From Prolixibacteraceae bacterium (GTDB lineage Bacteria > Bacteroidota > Bacteroidia > Bacteroidales > Prolixibacteraceae): 31,938 nucleotides of DNA. The stretch spans positions 151 to 32,088 of the forward strand of contig DPRM01000009.1 of the NCBI GenBank assembly GCA_003537645.1, in the 5' to 3' direction. The notes beneath the pieces are model-generated. The model worked only from the letters and a program-made list of their open reading frames with translations. It ran no database searches and was not told where the DNA came from. Shown in pieces: positions 7,329-14,874 of the stretch. How positions within the stretch are numbered: position 1 is the stretch's first letter; each line of letters starts with the position of its first letter. A program made the position numbers and the translations under genes.

Positions 7329-10300
7329 GATCGTCGTGTTTTTCAAAATAGGCGAGTAATTCGTTGGTAATTTCAATTCGGGTATTTCTTGAAAACAGAT
7401 TAACCATCAATTTTGTTTCGGGATCCCAAACGTCAAATTTTACCAGCGATTTGCCCTTGCTGTTTTGCGTAAGGCGCTCCAGTTCACCTACCATTTCGGC
7501 ATTGATTGAGGGTAGCGGAATTTTCACGGTAATACTTTTGAAGTATTTCTCGCGAACCTCGTCCATCAGTTCAATTTTGCTTACTTTAAATTCAATCTGG
7601 TCGCCACCAAAACGATTCTGAACGACTCCTTTTACCAAAAGGAAAAGACCCATTTTGCAGTATTTTCCATACTCCACGTAGTCTTTTGCGAAGAAGAACA
7701 TTTTATAAGAATCGGTATAATCAGACAGAACGATGTGGCTGTATGGTTTTCCGGTTTTGCCGAACGCTTCGCGGGCTTCGGTAACCATCCCTATAAATGT
7801 CAGTTCGCGGCCTTTCAGCGCTTCAATGTTGCTGTTTAAATCCTGAATGGTAACATCCTTCGATGCAAGTGTCTGAATTTCAATTTTATATTTGTCGAGT
7901 GGGTGAGAGGTGAGATAAATCCCGATCAGCGCTTTTTCTTTCTCGAGCAGTACAAGGTTTGGCCATTCGGGAACTATTGGTGGTTCGGGTCGTTGAACCG
8001 ATTGGGTTGACATGATCTCTCCGAACAGGGAAGGCTGCATATTGTTACTCTCGAACTGCATTTTATTACCATACCTGGCCAGTTTCTCGACAAAAGTCTG
8101 GTCGCTCTCGTCGGGAGCAAAAAACTGACTGCGTGTATGCTTATTAAAACCATCAAATGCTCCGGCCATAGCCAGCGCTTCAAGGTTTTTTTTGTTGACT
8201 GATTGAAGGTTTACCCGTTCAACAAAATCGTAAATATCTTTGAATTCGCCGCCTTGCCGCGCTTTAATAATGTCGAGAACCGCACCTTCGCCCACACCTT
8301 TTATGGCAGCCATACCAAAACGTATGTTTCCTTCCTTGTTTACTGTAAATTTGGCGTAACTTTCGCTCACATCAGGCCCCAGTACATTCATTTTCATGCG
8401 TTTGCATTCTTCCATCAGCTTCGAAATTTCAGTGATATTGCTGAGGTTCCGGCTCATGTTGGCAGCCATAAATTCTGCCGGAAAATGCGCTTTTAAATAG
8501 CCTGTTTGATAGGCAACCCAGGCATAGCAAACCGAATGCGATTTGTTGAACGCATAACTGGCAAATGCTTCCCAGTCTTTCCAGATTTTCTCGATCAGTT
8601 TCGCGGCATCCTTGTTGTTTACTTCACAGCCTTCCATAAATTTCGGATTGGCCATACAGCCTTCCTTGAATTTTACTTTCAGCTTATCCATCATGTAAAT
8701 CAGCTTTTTACCCATCGCCTTACGCAGTGAATCGGAGTCGCCACGGGTAAAACCTGCCAATGCCCTCGATTGTAACATTACCTGTTCCTGATAAACAGTA
8801 ATTCCATACGTATCTTTCAGGTAAGGTTCCATCAGCGGGTGGTCGTATTCAATTTTTTCCTGACCATGTTTTCGCCTGATGAACGACGGAATGTACTCCA
8901 TCGGACCCGGACGGTAAAGAGCGTTCATGGCCACCAGGTCCTCGAAACGGTTGGGTTTCAGGTTGCGTAAATGCTTTTTCATTCCGGGCGACTCGAACTG
9001 GAAAATCCCGGTTGTATCGCCATTTGCAAAAAGCTCCAGCGTAAGCGGATCGCTCTCGGGGAGGTCGTCCATATCAAGGGTAATTTTCCGCGAAAGTTTG
9101 ACATTCTCGATCGTCTCCTTAATGATCGAAAGGGTTTTCAGTCCTAAAAAGTCCATTTTCAGCAAACCGATGTCTTCCACAAATTTACCGTCGTACTGTG
9201 TAGTCAGCAGGTTTTCATCGTCCTTGGTAGGCATTACCGGAATATGATCGGTGAGCGGATCGCGGCTGATCAGGATTCCGCAGGCATGAACTCCTGTCTG
9301 GCGCACCGAACCTTCGAGCGTTTGGGCAAATTTCAGGGTGGTACGAACCAACTCGTTGGGCGACAACAATTCCTGCTTTAGCTCCGGACTATCTTTAAAG
9401 GCAATATTGAAATTCATTTTTGGCGCTTCCGGAACCAGCTTGGTCAGGCGGTCGGCTTCCGAAAGCGGAAGTTTTAGCACCCGCGCAACGTCTTTGATGG
9501 CCGATTTTGTGGCCATTGTTCCGAAGGTACATATATGCGCAACTTTGTCGCTGCCATATTTTTTGGTTACATAGTCGAGCACTTTCTGGCGGCCATCATC
9601 GTCAAAGTCGATGTCAACGTCGGGCATCGAAATACGATCGGGATTAAGGAAACGTTCGAACAGCAAATCATATTTCATCGGATCGATGTTGGTAATTCCA
9701 ACACAGTACGAAACTACCGATCCGGCAGCCGAACCACGACCGGGGCCAACCAAAACGTCCATCCGGCGGGCTTCGTTAATAAAATCCTGGGTGATAAGAA
9801 AGTAACCGGGGAAACCCATTTTTTTGATGGTCGCCAATTCAAATTCGATACGCTCCCTCACTTCTTCCGAAAATGGTTCTCCGTAACGGGGTTTTGCACC
9901 TTCCCAGGTGAGGTGTGCAAGGTAATCGGCTTCAAGCTTCACCCTTAACACTTTATCGTATCCGCCAATCGATTTATACCATTCTTCGGTGAATTCTTCG
10001 AGCAACATTTCTTCGGTAAAGCGCGCCCGGTAATCTTCCTCTTTCCCAAATTTTTCAGGAATAGGAAAAACAGGCATGATCGGCGAAGAATTCAGGTTGT
10101 ACGATTCAATTTTATCGTTTATTTCCTGGGTATTGGCCAAAGCTTCAGGCACATCGGCGAACAACTCATTCATTTCGGCAGTAGTTTTGAACCACTCCTG
10201 TTTGGTATAACGCATCCGGGTTGGATCGTCCAAATCCTTGCCGGTATTCAGGCAAATCAGCAAATCGTGCGCGTCGGCATCTTCGGCATTGATGAAGTGA

Positions 10301-10950
10301 ATGTCGTTGGTGCAGATCAGTTTTACCTCGTGCTTTTTTGCCAGTTCCAGCATTTCCTTGTTCACCAGCACCTGATTTTCATATACGTTCTGGCGCATTT
10401 CCTGCATTTGTGAAGGATGGCGCTGCAATTCAAGATAAAAATCGTCGCCGAAAATCGACTTGAACCACTGAATGGTCTCGTCAGCATCTTCCAGATGACC
10501 GGCCATGATGTGCTGTGGCACTTCGCCACCCAAACAGGCAGAAGAAACAATCAGTCCTTCGTGGTGCTTTTCGAGCAATTCTTTGTCGATACGCGGTTTG
10601 TAATAAAAACCTTCGGTGTAAGCTGCTGAAACCAACTTTAGCAGGTTGCGGTAACCCACCAGATTTTTGGCCAGCAAAATAAGATGGTATCCGGAGCGGT
10701 CAACTTTTGCGTCCTTTTTGCTGTGTCGCGAAGTTTCGGCCACATAAGTTTCGCAACCCAAAATGGGTTTGATTCCTTCCTTTTTACAAACATCGTAAAA
10801 CTCTTTGGCGCCAAACATGTTGCCGTGGTCGGTCAGAGCCAGCGCGGTCATTCCATCGTTTTTGGCTTTGGCAATCAGGCCGCGAACACTGGCCGCACCA
10901 TCCAGAATTGAATATTGCGAGTGAACATGTAAATGTGTAAAGGGAATCAT
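7309..10950 (-). CDS. dnaE: DNA polymerase III alpha subunit (DnaE type)
   Basis: Replicative DNA polymerase catalytic subunit, 1213 residues. Domains in order: N-terminal PHP domain (FTHLHVHSQYSILDG at residues 4-18), the C-family polymerase palm with catalytic aspartates at positions 446 and 448 (MPDVDIDFDDDG) and 600 (LLKMDFLGLKTL), the finger region (GVHACG, ALYRPGPMEYIP), helix-hairpin-helix elements (AAIKGVGEGAV), and a C-terminal OB fold (LTFIGMVTEAREAFGKTGK). There is no inserted DEDD exonuclease, so this is DnaE rather than PolC. The start MIPFTHLHVHS is the usual one. No obvious promoter was found; a 10-bp inverted repeat lies 28 nt upstream of the start. Confidence 0.98.
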   Translation of the reverse strand: MIPFTHLHVHSQYSILDGAASVRGLIAKAKNDGMTALALTDHGNMFGAKEFYDVCKKEGIKPILGCETYVAETSRHSKKDAKVDRSGYHLILLAKNLVGYRNLLKLVSAAYTEGFYYKPRIDKELLEKHHEGLIVSSACLGGEVPQHIMAGHLEDADETIQWFKSIFGDDFYLELQRHPSQMQEMRQNVYENQVLVNKEMLELAKKHEVKLICTNDIHFINAEDADAHDLLICLNTGKDLDDPTRMRYTKQEWFKTTAEMNELFADVPEALANTQEINDKIESYNLNSSPIMPVFPIPEKFGKEEDYRARFTEEMLLEEFTEEWYKSIGGYDKVLRVKLEADYLAHLTWEGAKPRYGEPFSEEVRERIEFELATIKKMGFPGYFLITQDFINEARRMDVLVGPGRGSAAGSVVSYCVGITNIDPMKYDLLFERFLNPDRISMPDVDIDFDDDGRQKVLDYVTKKYGSDKVAHICTFGTMATKSAIKDVARVLKLPLSEADRLTKLVPEAPKMNFNIAFKDSPELKQELLSPNELVRTTLKFAQTLEGSVRQTGVHACGILISRDPLTDHIPVMPTKDDENLLTTQYDGKFVEDIGLLKMDFLGLKTLSIIKETIENVKLSRKITLDMDDLPESDPLTLELFANGDTTGIFQFESPGMKKHLRNLKPNRFEDLVAMNALYRPGPMEYIPSFIRRKHGQEKIEYDHPLMEPYLKDTYGITVYQEQVMLQSRALAGFTRGDSDSLRKAMGKKLIYMMDKLKVKFKEGCMANPKFMEGCEVNNKDAAKLIEKIWKDWEAFASYAFNKSHSVCYAWVAYQTGYLKAHFPAEFMAANMSRNLSNITEISKLMEECKRMKMNVLGPDVSESYAKFTVNKEGNIRFGMAAIKGVGEGAVLDIIKARQGGEFKDIYDFVERVNLQSVNKKNLEALAMAGAFDGFNKHTRSQFFAPDESDQTFVEKLARYGNKMQFESNNMQPSLFGEIMSTQSVQRPEPPIVPEWPNLVLLEKEKALIGIYLTSHPLDKYKIEIQTLASKDVTIQDLNSNIEALKGRELTFIGMVTEAREAFGKTGKPYSHIVLSDYTDSYKMFFFAKDYVEYGKYCKMGLFLLVKGVVQNRFGGDQIEFKVSKIELMDEVREKYFKSITVKIPLPSINAEMVGELERLTQNSKGKSLVKFDVWDPETKLMVNLFSRNTRIEITNELLAYFEKHDDLVFKIN

Positions 10951-10978
10951 ATCAGGATTTTATATCTAAACATTGGTT

Positions 10979-11002
10979 TTCCTGAAGTCAAAACTTCAGG
11001 AA
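10979..11002. repeat. 10-bp inverted repeat upstream of dnaE
   Basis: TTCCTGAAGT (10979-10988) and ACTTCAGGAA (10993-11002) are perfect inverted repeats around a 4-nt loop (CAAA), 28 nt upstream of the dnaE start codon. It could be an operator or a leader hairpin; there is no U-tract on either side. Confidence 0.5.
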
Positions 11003-11052
11003 GGTAAAGTTACCATTTTCGATACCTGAAAAGAGTGTTGTTGATAAAATGT

Positions 11053-11095
11053 GGGAAATATCCGTGATTTGGGTAATCACAGCTCCCTTTTTATT
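11053..11095 (+). terminator. Terminator-like hairpin in the dnaE-csp intergenic region
   Basis: Outer GGGA/TCCC (11053-11056 with 11084-11087) and inner GTGATT/AATCAC (11064-11069 with 11075-11080), followed at once by TTTTTATT. It points in the plus direction, yet no plus-strand gene lies upstream and the csp promoter element is about 75 nt downstream, so it may end an unannotated short transcript. Confidence 0.4.
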
Positions 11096-11168
11096 CGGCA
11101 ACAAAATCCCCTGTAGGTGGTTTTATACAAATGCTTAATTTATAGGGTCAAATCTCAATGTAAAACCT

Positions 11169-11176
11169 TACCTTTG
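11169..11176 (+). promoter_or_regulatory. -7 element for the cold-shock gene
   Basis: TACCTTTG matches the Bacteroidota -7 consensus TAnnTTTG and lies 39 nt before the start codon at 11216. No TTG sits at the expected upstream distance, so this is only half of a promoter. Confidence 0.45.
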
Positions 11177-11215
11177 CACGAGTTATAATTATCAACGTAA
11201 AAAAAAGATTAAATC

Positions 11216-11680
11216 ATGGGTAGATCGCAGGAAACATTTAATAAAAAAGAAGTAAAGAATAAAAAAGACAAAAAAAGAAAAGACAAAGAAAAGAAGAGAT
11301 TAGAACGCAAAGATAACGACAGGCCAAGTAGCCTTGAGGATATGATGGCTTATGTTGATGAAAATGGAATGATCACTTCTACCCCTCCTGATCCCAACAA
11401 AAAGAAAGCGGTCATTAATTCAGAAGATATTGAAATCAGCATCCGTAAACAGGAAGATATTCCTTACGATCCGGTAAGAAAAGGCACTGTGTCTTTCTTC
11501 AACGATTCGAAAGGGTACGGCTTTATCAGAGATGCAGAAACCCAGGAAAGCATTTTTGTACATATTAACAATGTACTTGAACCGATAAAGGAAGGTAATC
11601 TTGTAAACTTCGAGGTTGAAAAAGGAATGAAAGGTCTTACTGCCGTGCAGGTGAAAATTTTTAAAGATAAAATTGTTTAG
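11216..11680 (+). CDS. Cold-shock domain protein with lysine-rich N-terminal tail
   Basis: A 154-residue RNA-binding protein. The N-terminal third is very basic (MGRSQETFNKKEVKNKK, more Lys/Arg to about residue 33), a short conserved-looking linker follows (SLEDMMAYVDENGMITSTPP), and residues 89-150 form a cold-shock domain with both RNA-binding motifs: KGYGFI (RNP1, 99-104) and SIFVHI (RNP2, 112-117). This MGRSQETF-type architecture is common in Bacteroidota and is more than twice the size of a bare CspA. It likely acts as a single-stranded RNA chaperone. A -7 element stands 39 nt upstream. Low glycine in the tail separates it from RGG-type proteins. Confidence 0.93.
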   Translation: MGRSQETFNKKEVKNKKDKKRKDKEKKRLERKDNDRPSSLEDMMAYVDENGMITSTPPDPNKKKAVINSEDIEISIRKQEDIPYDPVRKGTVSFFNDSKGYGFIRDAETQESIFVHINNVLEPIKEGNLVNFEVEKGMKGLTAVQVKIFKDKIV

Positions 11681-11891
11681 CCCGCTATACCCCGGACTTA
11701 ACAGACATACACGAAATAAATGGATTCCGTAAAATTTGCCTGATGTTATTAAAAGTCATTCAATTGTCACTGGTGGTCATTAAGTTGGCCTGAAGTTACA
11801 AATGAATGACAATAAATTACAACAACTGACAGGTATGAAAATTCCATTGCTTGCGTAAACGGACGATCCTTCAAAATAATCGCCTAGCTAC
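11681..11891. other. Intergenic stretch between csp and the rpsO promoter, no gene seen
   Basis: No convincing ORF or RNA gene. The only structure noticed is an 8-bp inverted repeat, GTCATTCA (11755-11762) with TGAATGAC (11803-11810), separated by 40 nt. No U-tracted terminator for csp was found. Confidence 0.5.
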
Positions 11892-11921
11892 TTGAATTTC
11901 AAAGATATTTGTTTACTTTTG
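11892..11921 (+). promoter_or_regulatory. Bacteroidota-type promoter for rpsO
   Basis: TTG (11892-11894), 19-nt spacer, TACTTTTG (11914-11921), an exact consensus match. The predicted transcript start is near 11928, giving a leader of about 80 nt before rpsO. Confidence 0.65.
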
Positions 11922-11941
11922 CGCTGCTTTTAAAAATTAAT

Positions 11942-11980
11942 TTTAAGCTGTTGTTATTGAAAGCGATGCTGCGGCTTAAA
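11942..11980 (+). promoter_or_regulatory. Hairpin in the rpsO 5' leader, possible S15 autoregulatory site
   Basis: TTTAAGC (11942-11948) pairs with GCTTAAA (11974-11980), extended inward by U-G, G-C and U-G pairs. It falls within the predicted rpsO leader. Adjacent G-U and G-C pairs are the kind of feature S15 binds in 16S rRNA, and S15 represses its own mRNA in several bacteria by varied leader structures. The role here is inferred. Confidence 0.35.
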
Positions 11981-12008
11981 CATTGTATAACCAAATAATT
12001 ACATTGAA

Positions 12009-12278
12009 ATGTATTTAACATCAGAAAAGAAAATTGAATTCTTCGAAAAATACGGAGAATCAGCACAAAACACAGGATCAACTGAAGCACAGATTGCATT
12101 GTTCTCATTCCGCATCAGCCACTTGACTGATCACCTGAAAAGCAACAAAAAAGATTTCAGTACACAAAGGGCATTGATCACCCTGGTAGGTAAACGCAGA
12201 AGTCTTCTGGACTATTTAAAGAAAAAAGACATCAACCGTTACCGTGCAATTATCAAAGACCTTAATTTACGTCGATAA
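12009..12278 (+). CDS. rpsO: 30S ribosomal protein S15
   Basis: Small-subunit ribosomal protein of 89 residues, the exact usual length, binding the central domain of 16S rRNA. Family features are all present: GSTEAQIALFSFRISHLTDHLK in the N-terminal half, then the conserved RALITLVGKRRSLLDYLKKKD and the terminal YRAIIKDLNLRR. It has its own promoter, a structured leader, and a strong terminator 9 nt after the stop. It precedes pnp, the classic rpsO-pnp order found across bacteria, although the terminator suggests mostly separate transcripts. Confidence 0.98.
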   Translation: MYLTSEKKIEFFEKYGESAQNTGSTEAQIALFSFRISHLTDHLKSNKKDFSTQRALITLVGKRRSLLDYLKKKDINRYRAIIKDLNLRR

Positions 12279-12287
12279 TTTATCACA

Positions 12288-12321
12288 GAAAAGGCAATAT
12301 TTATATTGCCTTTTCTTATTT
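12288..12321 (+). terminator. Intrinsic terminator of rpsO
   Basis: Perfect 12-bp stem GAAAAGGCAATA (12288-12299) with TATTGCCTTTTC (12304-12315), 4-nt loop, followed by TTATTTTTAT. It lies 9 nt after the rpsO stop codon. Confidence 0.85.
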
Positions 12322-12456
12322 TTATACGCGTTTAAAAATTTGATGGTACCAGTTTTTTGAACGCAAAACTTCAGTAAAACTATTTTTTCTGAATAAAATA
12401 CCCCACCACGCCATTTGTATAGTACCTTTAAAAAATTAAATTATTCAAAAAGAATT

Positions 12457-14724
12457 ATGAATCAAGCAATTATTAAAACAATTGACCTTGGTGATGGACG
12501 TACCATTACCATTGAAACCGGCCGCTTGGCCAAGCAAGCCGATGGTGCGGTGGTTGTTAGAATGGGCGACACAATGTTGATGGCTACCGTAGTGGCTGCA
12601 AAAGATGCAAAAGAAGACGTGGATTTCATGCCACTTTCTGTTGATTACCGCGAAAAATTCGCTGCCGCAGGCCGTTTCCCGGGTGGTTTCCTGAAACGCG
12701 AATCACGTCCGTCGGATGATGAAGTATTGATTGGCCGTTTGGTTGACCGTGCTTTACGTCCTTTGTTTCCAGCCGATTTTCATGCTGAAACAGCCATGAT
12801 GATCTCACTTATTTCTTCAGATTCTGAAGTAATGGCCGATTCTCTTGCCGGATTGGCTGCATCTGCTGCCATTGCAGTTTCAGATGTTCCTTTCGAAACT
12901 CCTATTTCTGAAGTTCGTGTTGCCCGTATTGATGGTAAATTTATTGTGAATCCAACTTTTTCGCAGCTTAAAAAAGCTGATCTCGATATCATGGTTGCAG
13001 CTACATTCGACAACATCATGATGGTTGAAGGCGAAATGGACGAGGTATCGGAAGAAGATATGCTCGAATCCATTAAAGTTGCTCACGAAGCAATTAAAAT
13101 ACAGTGTAAAGCTCAGGAAGAACTGGCTGCAATGGTTGGAAAAACCAAACGTACTTATTGCCACGAAATAAACGATGCCGATCTGAAAGCCAAAGTTTTC
13201 GAAGATTTGTATCCTGCCTGCTATGCTTTGGCAACGCAACGCCTCAACGATAAAGCGCTTCGCATCGAAGGTTTTCATGCCATCGTTGAAGAATATGTGA
13301 ATGAATACAAAGCAGCCAATGCTGAAAATACCGAAATCGATCTCGGTACAAATGTTAAGCTGATTAAAAAATATTACCACGATGTGGAAAAAGAAGCCAT
13401 GCGCCGCATGATTCTTGACGAAGGTATCCGTTTGGATGGCCGCACAACCACACAGATTCGTCCGATTTGGGGCGAAGTTGATTATTTGCCGGGATCACAC
13501 GGATCAGCAATTTTCACGCGTGGTGAAACGCAGTCGCTTTCTTCCATCACTTTGGGAACAAAAATGGACGAAAAGAAAATCGACAGCGTAACTTATCAGG
13601 GTGTCGAAAAATTCCTGTTGCATTATAACTTCCCTCCATTCTCGGTTGGCGAAGCAAAAGTGCCACGTGGTGTTGGTCGCCGCGAAATTGGTCACGGAAA
13701 CCTTGCTTTGCGTGCATTGAAAAAAATGATTCCGGATGATTTTCCTTATGTAGTTCGTGTTGTTTCTGATATTCTTGAATCAAACGGTTCATCGTCAATG
13801 GCTACTGTTTGTGCCGGAACAATGTGTATGCTCGATGCAGGTGTTAAAATGAAACGTCCGGTTTCGGGTATCGCAATGGGTTTGATTACCGACCCTGCAA
13901 ACAATAAATTTGCTGTACTTTCTGATATTTTGGGCGACGAAGATCACCTTGGCGACATGGACTTCAAAGTAACCGGAACAGAAAAAGGTATTACTGCTAC
14001 CCAGATGGACATCAAAGTTGGCGGTCTTTCGTATGAAATTCTTACACAGGCTTTGCTTCAGGCAAAACAGGGCCGCGAACATATTCTTGGCGAAATCCTG
14101 AAAGTGATTTCTGAACCTCGCGAAGATTACAAACCAAACGTTCCACGCGTTGAAATCATTCAGGTTCCCAAAGAATTTATCGGACCAATTATCGGGCCGG
14201 GTGGAAAAAATATCCAGAAACTTCAGGAAGAAACCAAAACTGTTATCTCGATCGAAGAAAAAGACGACATTGGTTTTGTACAGATTTCGAGCACCAACCG
14301 CGAATCGCTTGATGCTGCCATTCGCCGCATAAAACTGATCGTAGCTGTTCCTGAAAAGGGCGAAATTTACAAGGGTAAAGTTAAATCAATCACCTCGTTT
14401 GGTGCCTTTATTGAAATCATGCCCGGAAAAGAAGGATTACTGCACATTTCTGAAATTAGCTGGACTCGCCTGAATACAGTGGAAGAAGCACTTCAGGAAG
14501 GACAGGAAATTGAAGTGAAATTGCTGGATATGGACCGCGATGGAAAAATGAAATTGTCGCGTCGCGTGTTGCTTCCAAAACCTGAAGGAATGCCCGACAG
14601 ACCAGAACGCAGCAACGATGATCGACCTCCCCGTCGTGACGATAACCGCGGAGGTGGTGATCGTGGCGGAGACCGTCGTGACAACCGTGGCGGAGATCGC
14701 CGTGATAACCGCGACCGTAGATAA
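12457..14724 (+). CDS. pnp: Polyribonucleotide nucleotidyltransferase (PNPase)
   Basis: 3'-5' phosphorolytic exoribonuclease of 755 residues, a core RNA-decay enzyme. Domains in order: first RNase PH domain (DGRTITIETGRLAKQADGA), the alpha-helical linker, second RNase PH domain (GIRLDGRTTTQIRPI, then FTRGETQSL), a KH domain with its GxxG loop (IGPIIGPGGKNIQKL) and an S1 domain (IYKGKVKSITSFGAFIEIMPG). The last 40 residues are an Arg/Gly/Asp/Asn-rich tail (bases about 14605-14721), probably a disordered RNA-binding extension. The start at 12457 is preferred over 12415, which adds 14 residues (MYSTFKKLNYSKRI) not expected in the family. A strong terminator follows 28 nt after the stop. Confidence 0.98.
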   Translation: MNQAIIKTIDLGDGRTITIETGRLAKQADGAVVVRMGDTMLMATVVAAKDAKEDVDFMPLSVDYREKFAAAGRFPGGFLKRESRPSDDEVLIGRLVDRALRPLFPADFHAETAMMISLISSDSEVMADSLAGLAASAAIAVSDVPFETPISEVRVARIDGKFIVNPTFSQLKKADLDIMVAATFDNIMMVEGEMDEVSEEDMLESIKVAHEAIKIQCKAQEELAAMVGKTKRTYCHEINDADLKAKVFEDLYPACYALATQRLNDKALRIEGFHAIVEEYVNEYKAANAENTEIDLGTNVKLIKKYYHDVEKEAMRRMILDEGIRLDGRTTTQIRPIWGEVDYLPGSHGSAIFTRGETQSLSSITLGTKMDEKKIDSVTYQGVEKFLLHYNFPPFSVGEAKVPRGVGRREIGHGNLALRALKKMIPDDFPYVVRVVSDILESNGSSSMATVCAGTMCMLDAGVKMKRPVSGIAMGLITDPANNKFAVLSDILGDEDHLGDMDFKVTGTEKGITATQMDIKVGGLSYEILTQALLQAKQGREHILGEILKVISEPREDYKPNVPRVEIIQVPKEFIGPIIGPGGKNIQKLQEETKTVISIEEKDDIGFVQISSTNRESLDAAIRRIKLIVAVPEKGEIYKGKVKSITSFGAFIEIMPGKEGLLHISEISWTRLNTVEEALQEGQEIEVKLLDMDRDGKMKLSRRVLLPKPEGMPDRPERSNDDRPPRRDDNRGGGDRGGDRRDNRGGDRRDNRDRR

Positions 14725-14752
14725 CCGGACAATTTAATTCATTAGATAATGT

Positions 14753-14784
14753 AAAAATGCCCGCCAGTCGGGCATTTTTCTTTT
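14753..14784 (+). terminator. Intrinsic terminator of pnp
   Basis: Perfect 11-bp stem AAAAATGCCCG (14753-14763) with CGGGCATTTTT (14769-14779), loop CCAGT, followed by CTTTT. The A-tract/T-tract layout makes it potentially bidirectional. Confidence 0.85.
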
Positions 14785-14874
14785 AAACATGTATTTTTTG
14801 TAACAGAACAATGCTGATGAATACAGATTCCTTCAGTATTTAAACCCGAGAAACTTAAACCAAATATCTGGAAA

